The translations under genes were made by a program, and so were the position numbers. Shown here in pieces: positions 56,101-64,000 of a DNA stretch of 64,000 nucleotides. The stretch is from Meloidogyne chitwoodi (taxonomy: Eukaryota > Nematoda > Chromadorea > Rhabditida > Meloidogynidae). Below the pieces are notes generated by a model. That model saw only the letters and a program-made list of their open reading frames with translations, was not told where the DNA came from and ran no database searches. The stretch covers positions 1,116,001-1,180,000 of the forward strand of contig JACZZP010000016.1 of the NCBI GenBank assembly GCA_015183035.1, read 5' to 3'. Within the stretch, counting starts at the first letter, position 1. Each line of letters begins with the position of its first letter.

Positions 56101-58409
56101 ACTTGCGGCCCGACATTTGCGGTCCGACACTAGAGTAAAAAAATTTTTGCAAAAAAAAAAATAAAAAAAGTTAAAACTATTATATTTTATTTAATATTTT
56201 TATATAATTGTTTTTGGTTCGCTATAGTATATGTGGTCCGAGTTCGGAACATGTAATACATATCATTCGATTCCTCTCATCGAGATTAGTACGAATATGT
56301 AAGAATTTCTTGCCGTAGATAAGTACTTGCCGATATACAGGTTCCTGAAAATCAAAAACCCATAGGAGGGAGTAAGCTCCTCCCTCTATGTGATTACCGC
56401 GGCTGCACTTAAATTATTTTCACTGAATTATTATTTTGTTGTATTTTAGCTGTAGATTAACTCATGTACTAAAAGCTAACCAGCCATGGGCGCTAAAAAG
56501 GAAAAAGTGATAAAACACTCCAAATAGATCCAAGTTTGACGTGTTTCCAGCAAACTTTGATCCTTCATAACTTTGTTCATAATGTTCAATCACGACAATT
56601 TTGGTCTCATTCGATAGGTATCGAAGAGCTCTTTCGAATGAGCTATCATACTTATTTGAATTTTTCACCCCAAAATGAGCTTACTCCCTCCTATGGATTG
56701 TTGATTTTCAAAAGACGGTAATTCGGTCCCTAATTGTTGGAACAACTTCTCTCACTCCTAGTTCGACTCAGCTCGACGAACTCTTTCGAATGACACCACA
56801 TACGTCTTGTTAGTACCATTTTAAAAAAGCTCACTATAAGTTAAGTATTTCTAATAGTTTTAACTTTTTTTATTTTTTTTTTTGCAAAAATTTTTTTTAC
56901 TCTAGTGTCGGACCGCAAATGTCGGACCGCAAATGGAGAGCCGCAAGTGTCGTGGTGCCATTAATAACACATTTTTTATAAAATTAAAAAAAAAGTACTG
57001 TAGTTAAACTTGGATATTCAAAAATCAGAATATTTTTAAATATCAACCGATTAGCTAGTTTTGTGTTTTTTCGGATATTTTTAATAAAATAGAATTAAAT
57101 AAAATATTTATTTAAACCTCTTGTGTACTACTATTATCTATTTTATGACCACTACTACTTGATGATTCTTTCCTTAAATTTTTTTTATTCAAATCAGTAT
57201 TTTCTTCAGTCTTCATAATTTTTTTCCATCCTATTTCTAATAACTTTGAAGATTTTAATCCAAAAATTGTTTTTTCTACAGAAAAGGATGAATTTGTGAT
57301 AATTTTTTTAAACAATTCTTTTTTAAATTCAAATTCAAAAATATCTAAATATTTATTTTTATTAAAAAGTTAATAAATTTATTCATAAAGTTCCCCAATT
57401 AAAAATATTAAAAACCCAATTCTACAAAAAATCTAAGTTCTCGCTTCCTGAAATTTAACCTTTCTGACAGGATAAGTTATTTTGAAACATTTTTAGAATT
57501 TTCAAATAAAACTGTTCTTCGGTGTTTCTAAGCTAAAGAATGGGCCAAATTCAAATAATTTTCAAATTATTTGATTTTAATTTGATTTTTCCCAATTTTT
57601 ATTCTAAGCTCTGATTTTACGGTATAGAATTACCCAAAATAAAAGGTTTGGAATGATTAAAAATTTAATTTCAGACTTTTAAAAATTTAATATTTTTCTT
57701 TTTACCTATACGCATGTGTAATGGATACTCAATTTCCAAACGATCAAACATTAAATCTCCCAAAAACGTTCTCATATTTGCTTTCATAAATTTAATATTT
57801 TCTATTTTATCTTCTTCTTGTAGTTTATAAAATAATTTTGAAAAATTATTTATTTTCAACTTTTTGAATGTTATTAGTTTATTTTTTTGCATAAACAATA
57901 ATTCTGTTATTTCGTCAACATGAAGTAAAGCTATTTTTTTTTCTATTTCTTCTTCTTCTGTTGATAAAGTTTTAGAAACAATTTTTTCTTTTTCTTCAAA
58001 ACTAACAAGTTTTCCTTTAACAAAGTTTAAATAAGTTTCGATATTGTCTATTTCTGATTGAATGTTGCTACTATTTCCTTCAAAAACTTTTTTCTTTTTC
58101 TCATTTTTAGTAATTGTTTTTTGTTTTTTTTTATTAATTAATAATTTTTCATTTAAAATAAGAACGCTAATTTTATAAAATAATTTTTTTTTCTCTACAA
58201 TGTCCATTTTGTCCTCAATAAACATTTTTGTATAAAGTTCGGGAAAATCACTTCTTGTGATGATCTCTAAAAGTCAAAAAAAGATTTAAAAATTGTTTAT
58301 TTAAAAAAAAATAAAATTTACCATCTTTCTTTGATGTTGCTTTTATCCAAATGGATTCAAGCACAAATAAAATTAGCAGAAAGTCAATTAAAAAAGGTAA
58401 AAACCTCAT
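44150..58409 (-). CDS. Very long secreted/anchored protein with degenerate poly(A) polymerase C-terminus
   Basis: About 25 exons join with consistent phase at every junction I checked, giving roughly 2,070 residues. Exon 1 encodes a signal peptide or anchor (MRFLPFLIDFLLILFVLESI). Residues ~30-1,500 are Lys/Glu/Asn-rich and helical, with no recognised domain. The C-terminal ~550 residues (exons from 47015 down) follow canonical poly(A) polymerase in order: LIIFGSQMLGTSTNKSNVDG, FDGVDFSLSY, FRIIYLTIKLWAE, QFGFLNSASISILV, WPIIDLGSPSQ, an RRM-like end with TVWLIGI. The first catalytic Asp is Asn (NVD) and the third is Ser (FDGVDFS), so catalysis is unlikely. Late exons: 46554-46850, 46013-46277, 45690-45782, 45271-45648, 45119-45231, 44150-44596. 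Two long introns hold hAT insertions. A split into two genes cannot be fully excluded. Confidence 0.6.
47074..47171. mobile_element. 98-bp MITE, CAGTGCTTGGAA ends
   Basis: Ends CAGTGCTTGGAA and TTCCAAGCACTG are perfect inverted repeats. The inside is TCATACTCATACC-type repeat in both orientations. It has the same architecture as the larger hAT MITEs but no exact flanking duplication. It lies in an intron of the long gene. Confidence 0.75.
47370..47560. repeat. Foldback repeat in an intron
   Basis: GAGCAAAATTATTGGAAAAT near 47402 is mirrored by AATAATTTTGCTCG near 47508. Copies of AATTCCTC or GAGGAATT lie at both sides. Probably a decayed MITE. Confidence 0.5.
49099..49440. mobile_element. 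Partial hAT-like element, CAGGGTTGCCGCGGG end, with tRNA-like segment
   Basis: Begins CAGGGTTGCCGCGGGTTGAG at 49099, followed by TCGGGTTCGGGTAG repeats and the GC-rich module at 49174-49185. Next come the TTAGTTGCCAAAAATTC segment and a tRNA-like stretch (49350-49420, minus strand; A-box-like 49397-49411, B-box-like 49355-49365). No right end matching the left end was found. Nested in the element at 48666. Confidence 0.65.
49494..49726. mobile_element. Nested hAT-type MITE, TAGGGTTGCC family
   Basis: A 233-bp element with ends TAGGGTTGCC and GGCAACCCTA. The 8-bp target duplication CATATGAG lies at 49486-49493 and 49727-49734. The inside is an array of TTTTCGGGTTTTCG and TTTTCGTGTCGAG units, which produces a fortuitous ORF. 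Inserted within the 48666 element, so it is younger. Confidence 0.95.
51519..51690. repeat. 17-bp minisatellite (ATTCTGAAATACAAAAT)
   Basis: About ten tandem copies with small substitutions and a few one-base gaps, in an intron of the long gene. The open minus-strand frame over it (repeated YFVFRIFCISE) is a by-product. Confidence 0.9.
52048..52743. mobile_element. hAT element, TAGAGCTGTTCCAAGA family, with transposase remnant
   Basis: A 696-bp element with ends TAGAGCTGTTCCAAGA and TCTTGGAACAGCTCTA. The 8-bp target duplication CAAATTAT lies at 52040-52047 and 52744-52751. Subterminal arrays are GGTCTTGGTCTT units. The GC-rich module lies at 52254-52264 and the transposase fragment at 52390-52632. 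It sits in an intron of the long gene, in the only sizeable gap between two of its exons. Confidence 0.95.
52390..52632 (+). pseudogene. hAT transposase C-terminal dimerisation domain fragment
   Basis: An open frame of about 80 codons reads FWEKDLSHPTLKQLAKIFLC, then SPPSTVERERTFSILGEIY, then a tail ending LFLHLIMILGIYNKF and TAA. W-x(n)-P-x-L-x-x-L-A, followed by ERxFS-x-x-G, is the signature of the hAT C-terminal (hATC) region. The RNase-H-like catalytic part is missing, so it is a remnant and not an active transposase. It ties this element family to the hAT superfamily independently of the 8-bp duplications. Confidence 0.85.
53958..54169. mobile_element. Foldback MITE with 61-bp perfect inverted arms
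   Basis: 53974-54034 is the exact reverse complement of 54093-54153, separated by a 58-bp loop. Imperfect pairing continues outward to TTTAAA at 53958-53963 and 54164-54169. Located in an intron of the long gene. No coding capacity. Confidence 0.9.
54864..55033. repeat. Inverted repeat with central 29-bp palindrome
   Basis: AGTTTACCGCAGGGCTATAA near 54872 is mirrored by AGCCCTGCGGTAAAC near 55003-55017. At the centre, TTCGACTCAGCTCG-A-CGAGCTGAGTCGAA (54932-54960) is a perfect palindrome around one base. The same TTCGACTCAGCTCGACGA also occurs at 56762 inside another element. Confidence 0.8.
56062..56959. mobile_element. TIR element (hAT-like), 898 bp with >80-bp inverted ends
   Basis: Flanked by the 8-bp duplication ATTAATAA (56054-56061 and 56960-56967). 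Both ends carry GCGGCTCTCCATTTGCG and copies of TTTGCGGTCCGACA. These lead into a long shared inverted segment CGACACTAGAGTAAAAAAA...GTTAAAACTATTA. The inside has a second inverted pair around CCCATAGGAGGGAGTAAG. It lies in an intron of the long gene. Interior ORFs at 56462-56721 are not supported. Confidence 0.85.
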
Positions 58410-59168
58410 TTTTGTTTAATATAAATTAATTTATTTAATTTTATATTTGAAAAAAATATTTAATTAATTAAATAAAATTATTCTTTTTTTAATTGAATTA
58501 AAGGAAAAGAAAAGGCAAGGCAATATACTAAAATGCCATTGAGTCCTCCCCTCATAATTTGTGCGGGGGAAGAATTTCGTAAGTCTTGGGAGGTTACGCA
58601 TGGCTAAAATAAATTTCCTCTGAGTGTATAACTAATTTTTCTATTAAATTTTATTTTTTATTTTCTATAACCTCTTAAAAATTTTTTTTAATAAATTTAA
58701 ATTTTAAAAGAAGTGATGGTGTAAAGAGCAAACATCTGACATGTGTTTATTGAATATTTTCATGTGACAAAATGTGTTATATATTTTGTAACTTTTCCCT
58801 TTTAATTATAAATTTTGTCAACTCTAAAAATATTTTGGTAATTTTTAGTTTATTAAAGGACGCTTTGTAGTAAAATATTTTTTTTTTTAATTTAAATATA
58901 AATAATTAAAATAAATATATTTAAAAAATATATGTAGCAAATAAAATATAATATTTTTATACAATTAAAAGAGAAAATTTCAAGAGAATTTTGAATTTTT
59001 CGTGTATAACATAATTAAGAGGGAAAAATATTTTTTTAAACTACATATTTTTACCAAAATTAATTTTTAACAACCAAATTAAATTAAAATTCAATCAAAA
59101 ATTGTTTTAAAATAATTTTATCAAAATTTCTCTCAAAAATTTTTTTTATTAATATTTTTGTTGTTGTT

Positions 59169-60779
59169 AATCATAATAACCTGGTGCGGGAGGGTATGCA
59201 GGGTAGGCTGGAGGGGCTGAAGTTTGTGAAGGATAAACAATTCCAGGGGGTTGATTTTGTACAGGTTGGTTAGGGTAAGGTTGCATTGGATAACTTTGAG
59301 CTTGTACAGGGTTATTTTGTTGTTGAGTACTAGGCATTAAATTAGAATTTTGAGTATTTTCAAATTTTGAAGGATCATAAGAATTGTTGTTATCACGATT
59401 AAATAAACTAATTTAAAATAAAATTAGGAAAATTTAAATATTTTACCTATCAAAAGCAGATCGGAAAAATTTATAAACAATTAAAAAGCAACAGCAGCAA
59501 AATATGAGTGAAACCATTGTGATGCTAAAATGCTAAATATTTATAAAAGTTTGAAAAAAAATTTTTTAAATTAATTTTTAATGGTTTTAATTTTCTAAAG
59601 TTTTTAAAAATTAGTAATTTAAAATAAATCCGCACATTAATAAAATTTTTCCAAGTGTGGAAAGAGCAGAAGATTTATTATTTTCTGCTTTGGACACTGA
59701 CTGAGGAAGAGGGCAACAATCCATACCACAACATTGTTCCCACTTTTTGCATGTCCAAACAATCTTTAAAAGATTTTAAAAAAGGTTAAAAATTGAAAAA
59801 AAATATTTTTGATAATTTAAAATTGAATTAAAAATTTAATTGTTTTGCCTGTTTTGGACGAGTTCCCTTTGGAAAAGTGGCCTTAAATTGAAAAGTTAAA
59901 TTACAAAAAATAATTATAAACTATGAATCATATACAACATAAGGCATTAAAATTAAAAATTAGGTACTTGAGATAAAGCTTTTGTATTTTCTTCTTAGAA
60001 TTTAAAGTATTTCCATCTTGTTTCATCAACTATTGAAAATAATAGCTACAAACAATATCATCTGGACCTTTTTTGGCATATTCTTGTCCAAAGTAATAAT
60101 CTTTGTTGTCATGATGTATTGGTTTATCAAATGATTTGATTATTGCTTTTCCTGTAGAAATAAATAACAAAAATTTAAATGCCTCAGGAAAATCTTAAGA
60201 GCCTCAATCGCTTTAGATGCCCCAAGCAAATAGGGGAGAAAACACAAAGCTGGGAATTACAAAAAATGTAAGGCATTGAAAGTTGTGTGGGAAGGAATTA
60301 ATTAATTGAAGGTAAGCCAAGAGATAATCAACTAAAAATTCCAAACCTGCTTCATAAGCTAAAATTCCTCCTACAGCTCCAACAGCTGCACCAGCAAGGG
60401 CATGTTTAAATGAAGAACCACGTGAAGCTGATCCAAGTCCTGTTCCACTGCCAAGACTGAATATTTTTTTAAATAAAAAAATATTCTAATAAAAAGATAA
60501 CTGTCCAGGCCCCGCACCAGGAGCACTTTGAGGTCTTCCTCCTGCAAATCCTCCACCTCCAACTGGACCTGGATGGGGTGCTGCATGAGGGGGTCCTCCA
60601 AAACCGCCTTGATGTCCTCCTCCTTGTGCAGGCTGATGTGGCTGAGAATTCATTCTTGAAGCACTCCCCCCTCCACGAGATCCACCTCCCCCAACACCTG
60701 ATTTTCTTCCATCAGCATAATTTGAAAATAAAATTAGTCAAACAAAGAAAAATGTGGTATATCCTTTAGTTTTATCCAT
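59169..60779 (-). pseudogene. Gly-rich CX-module membrane protein, interrupted by two stops
   Basis: From the ATG at 60779 the frame gives a signal-peptide-like start broken by TGA at 60738-60740 (MDKTKGYTTFFFV-stop-LILFSNYADG). A Gly/Pro-rich region, SSFKHALAGAAVGAVGGIL, and a CX module follow (KDYYFGQEYAKKGPDDIVCS, with TAG at 60030-60032 soon after; ATFPKGTRPKQ; VWTCKKWEQCCGMDCC). Then come a membrane helix with four Cys (SLIFCCCCFLIVY) and a Pro/Tyr/Gln-rich tail with PPAYPAYPPAP ending YYD. Apart from the stops, exons at both ends join in phase. The exon around 59960-60030 does not splice cleanly, and one donor is GC (59848). CX modules are nematode extracellular Cys domains. Most likely a recently inactivated gene. 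Confidence 0.65.
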
Positions 60780-61132
60780 ATTTTGAAAAATTTCTTAAAA
60801 AAATTTTTTTTATTTCAACCTAATATCTATATATATAATTGAGAATGTTTGTCCGTCTGTCTGTTTGTTTGTCCGGTTTTTATAGACAAGTGATTGGGGG
60901 GAAGTGAAAATGGGGGATTTTTATAGTAGGGTTTGCAACTTGAAATAAAGTTTAAGTTTGAACTTAAAACTTGAAAATAAACTTTAAATTAAAACTTGAA
61001 AATAAACTTAGAACTTGAAAATAAACTTGAATTGGATACTATAAAAACCCTGTATTTTGATCAGTCTTTAATGCTACTTCATTTCAAAACTACAACAGAA
61101 ACAACACTGCTTGCTGCATTTTTGCTTCAAAT

Positions 61133-61990
61133 ATGGACGCCGACAAACCTTGCTGCTCCAGTGAAGCCATAAGAAAAGAAAGCCGTGCTGAGGATCTGAG
61201 TCAGAGACACAAGAGTCAGAGACACAAGAGTCAGAGACACGAGTCAGAGACACAAGAGTCAGAGACACAAGAGTCAGAGACACAAGAGTCAGAGACACAA
61301 GAGTCAGAGACACAAGAGTCAGAGACACAAGAGTCAGAGACACAAGAGTCAGAGACACAAGAGTCAGAGACACAAGAGTCAGAGACACAAGAGTCAGAGA
61401 CACAAGAGTCAGAGACACAAGAGTCAGAGACACAAGAGTCAGAGACACAAGAGTCAGAGACACAAGAGTCAGAGACACAAGAGTCAGAGACACAAGAGTC
61501 AGAGACACAAGAGTCAGAGACACAAGAGTCAGAGACACAAGAGTCAGAGACACAAGAGTCAGAGACACAAGAGTCAGAGACACAAGAGTCAGAGACACAA
61601 GAGTCAGAGACACAAGAGTCAGAGACACAAGAGTCAGAGACACAAGAGTCAGAGACACAAGAGTCAGAGACACAAGAGTCAGAGACACAAGAGTCAGAGA
61701 CACAAGAGTCAGAGACACAAGAGTCAGAGACACAAGAGTCAGAGACACAAGAGTCAGAGACACAAGAGTCAGAGACACAAGAGTCAGAGACACAAGAGTC
61801 AGAGACACAAGAGTCAGAGACACAAGAGTCAGAGACACAAGAGTCAGAGACACAAGAGTCAGAGACACAAGAGTCAGAGACACAAGAGTCAGAGACACAA
61901 GAGTCAGAGACACAAGAGTCAGAGACACAAGAGTCAGAGACACAAGAGTCTGCGTATGAGCACTTGATGCTGAATCGAAGACACTTATGA
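61133..61990 (+). CDS. Minisatellite-encoded (ESETQ)n repeat ORF
   Basis: A 285-codon frame starts MDADKPCCSSEAIRKESRAE and then runs through about 48 copies of the five-residue unit E-S-E-T-Q. It ends SAYEHLMLNRRHL. Each unit is one 15-bp repeat, so the frame survives copy-number change. Degenerate GAGACACTTGA-like units continue after the stop. The frame lies inside the Helitron-like element; whether it is translated is unknown. The minus-strand LTLVS frame over the same repeat is a shadow. Confidence 0.35.
   Translation: MDADKPCCSSEAIRKESRAEDLSQRHKSQRHKSQRHESETQESETQESETQESETQESETQESETQESETQESETQESETQESETQESETQESETQESETQESETQESETQESETQESETQESETQESETQESETQESETQESETQESETQESETQESETQESETQESETQESETQESETQESETQESETQESETQESETQESETQESETQESETQESETQESETQESETQESETQESETQESETQESETQESETQESETQESETQESETQESAYEHLMLNRRHL
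61197..61951. repeat. 15-bp minisatellite (GAGTCAGAGACACAA), ~50 copies
   Basis: The array is essentially perfect from 61243 to 61951: four units fill each 60 bases. Slightly variant 15-bp and 12-bp units stand at its left edge. Such homogeneity indicates recent expansion or turnover, or assembly collapse or expansion. Confidence 0.97.
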
Positions 61991-62256
61991 CGGAGAAACT
62001 TGAGTAAGAGACACGTGACTTTGAGTAAGATACAGTTGATTCTGAGTGAGAGACATTTGATTCTGAGTTTCAGACACTTGAGTCAGGGACGCTTGAGGTT
62101 GTGTAAGAGAAATTCAGAAACATTTGAGTCTCAGTATTTTGTGTTTTGTTCTTTTAAAACGTTTGTAAGTGTAAAAGATTTTATTGTTCAGGTTATTTTA
62201 AGTTTATTGTTTTTTGCTAGCGGAGAAGGACGCCCGAAGGGGTCCTTCTCCGCTAG

Positions 62257-64000
62257 TTTAATTTAAATTAGGAAATAAAATAAAAATAAAGTATATTATT
62301 AAAGAAAAATAAATTTAATTTATTTAACTAGTAAATTAAATAAAAGAAAATAACATTGGTTTCACAATTAAAAAAATTTATTTACCTTTATTCCCACTTT
62401 TTTTTTATTTTTTGTAGTATAGGTATATATTTTTACTTAAATAATTTAAAAATAAAGAGAATCTTTTAATATTATTATTATTTGTTTAAAATTAAATTTA
62501 AATGTTTTTATTTTGTTAGGGACAAAAAATCTTTTATTTTAATATTACAAGGGTACTTTAACTTTTATAAAAAAAACTTTGGTTACTATAGTAAAAATAA
62601 TTATTTTATTATAGTACAAATATATATAATTAGTTAAATAAATAAAATATTTTAAATTTATCTATTTAATTTTTTAATACAAATATTTTTGAAAAAAAAT
62701 TATTATTTTTTGATTTTTTAAGAAATCTTTTTAATATAAATTATTTAATCTAAATATTTTTTATTTTTAATTAGATTACTAATTTATATATTAATATTTA
62801 TTTTTTAATTTAATCCATTGTCTGGGTATTAATTATTAAGGAAAAGGGGAAAGAAGGACATGCAAATATATCCTTTGTAAAAAATAAAAGAAAAAGAAAC
62901 AATTTTTAAACAAAAAGAAGACTTTGTGTCTACTCAATTATAAAGGACATATCTACATAATAATATATAAATATATCTCCATTCCCTTTAAGTCAGAGGA
63001 AAAAAAATAGAGAAAATTCCCTCATTGACCTTATATTAAGATAATATATTTGTCTGGCAATAAAATAAAAGAAGTATTACTTCTTCTACATTCTAAGCGA
63101 TAAATAAATAAGAAAAATATAAGCAGTAAAATAAAAACTTTAAAATAATCTATTTATTTATTTTTATGAATGCTTGCGCAGGCAGTGGATTGCTGCCAAG
63201 GAAATGAACAGATATTTTTTTAATTTTTTTTACTTGTATATTTAATATTAAATTTATTTAAATTATTAATATTATTTATTTTAATTTAATTTTTAATGTT
63301 CCCTTTGTATTGAACAGATTTTTAAAATTAAAAAATAATTTAAAATTCTCTAAAATTCTTCTTTAATTTTTACTTTTTTGCATTAAACCATATATTTTAT
63401 AATTGGAAGGCATTTATAATAAAATAAAAGTACATTTTTAATATAAAAAAAGTTTTTTTATTAAAAAAAGTATAAATAAATCAATATATTTATTTAAATA
63501 TATATTAAGCTATATAAAATAAAGAGAACGGGAAAAGGCGTTCGAGCATGCCATTTTAATCCTTTTCATTTTTATTAATATAATAATGTTTTTAATATTT
63601 TTAAATATTTAATAAATTAAATATTATTTTATTCTTCATATTTTTTAAATCTATTATTACATAAATATATGTATATATTCAATATCCCATTTTTACTACT
63701 CACGCGGTTTTTTTTACTAAAAATTATTTCCACTAATTAATATTCTATCCATGTTTTTTTAACAATTTTATTCAAATATTATTATTCTTTTTAAATTAAA
63801 ATATTCATTCAATTTATTCTTTTCTTATTTTTAATAAATTTTATTTTTTATATTTACACTTAATTAGAATATTTTAAATAAATATTATATTATAATTTTA
63901 TATTTTAATTAAAATTAATAATTTTTTATTTAATTTTAATTAAATGACGTATTTATTAAAATAAATTAACACTAAAATAATTTTTTTTAAATTTAAATAT
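62257..64000. other. AT-rich DNA without a recognisable gene
   Basis: Extended A/T tracts. The only less AT-rich patch is around 63165-63210 (GCTTGCGCAGGCAGTGG). No exon with both splice signals was seen. Confidence 0.5.

Larger units (their letters stand above)
60826..62256 (+). mobile_element. Helitron-like non-autonomous element
   Basis: Begins TCTATATATATAATTG at 60826 and ends CTAG at 62253-62256. The flanking bases are A and T, the expected A|T insertion site without duplication. The 3' end is a 15-bp perfect hairpin: 62217-62231 pairs with 62242-62256 over a 10-nt loop. A GTCTGTCTGTTTGTTTGTCC stretch follows the 5' end. No Rep/helicase frame is present. The hairpin runs into the terminal CTAG itself, not 10-12 bp before it as in classic Helitrons, so a Helentron-like variant is possible. 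Confidence 0.65.

Noticed and set aside
56462..56721. Overlapping ORFs on both strands inside the 56062 element
   Set aside because: No family resemblance, no splice support, and they lie between the inverted ends of a transposon.
61074..61943. 289-codon minus-strand frame of LTLVS repeats
   Set aside because: Exact antisense shadow of the 15-bp minisatellite; any 15-bp repeat free of stops opens several frames.
61197..61951. CRISPR array
   Set aside because: Units are contiguous with no unique spacers, in a eukaryotic genome; it is a minisatellite.

Overview
The window looks like nuclear DNA of a nematode, most likely a root-knot nematode (Meloidogyne). It is very AT-rich. Genes are small and broken by many short introns with ...TTTTAG or ...TTTAAG acceptors. 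Recognisable proteins are nematode or animal types: a TIL protease inhibitor, a CX-module protein, PAQR, SLC10, UGT and kynureninase. No bacterial-style operons, rRNA or convincing tRNA genes were seen. The species call is an inference. Exon models were joined by hand from splice signals and reading phase; no transcript data were available.

Layout. 0-1.3 kb: a terminal exon of a gene that starts outside the window, then a probable LTR with a GC-rich hairpin. 1.5-2.6 kb: a secreted TIL inhibitor (-). 3.0-3.9 kb: a head-to-head pair of small one-TM proteins; a third member lies at 10.9 kb. 4.4-10.5 kb, all on (-): complex III core protein 2, a DDX3/Vasa-like helicase and a RING membrane protein. 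12.0-14.3 kb: a secreted Lys/Asn-rich protein (-). 14.7-25.6 kb: a large inverted duplication. It holds two copies of a degenerate RING membrane protein, plus a full-length and a truncated copy of a coiled-coil protein. 26.2-28.6 kb: a PAQR receptor and a Cys-rich membrane protein. 29.4-32.1 kb: two paralogous one-TM proteins. 32.4-35.5 kb: an SLC10-like transporter with a divergent pair of tiny secreted peptides inside one intron. 36.1-38.3 kb: a broken UDP-glycosyltransferase. 39.7-41.7 kb: kynureninase. 44.2-58.4 kb: one very long gene. 59.2-60.8 kb: a CX-module gene with two in-frame stops. 60.8-62.3 kb: a Helitron-like element with a 15-bp coding minisatellite. The rest is AT-rich DNA.

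The two most unusual things are these. (1) The 14-kb, ~25-exon gene at 44.2-58.4 kb is predicted to encode a ~2,070-residue protein. It has an N-terminal signal peptide or anchor, a long Lys/Glu-rich helical region, and a C-terminal half that follows canonical poly(A) polymerase block by block. Two of the three catalytic Asp positions are replaced, so it looks like a secretory-pathway pseudo-poly(A)-polymerase. (2) A set of non-autonomous hAT-type elements have different terminal inverted repeats, each bounded by a perfect 8-bp target duplication. Their subterminal arrays are built from each family's own short motif, yet five of the families share the same internal GC-rich module (core GCGCCGCAGGCG). 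One element still encodes the C-terminal dimerisation domain of an hAT transposase.
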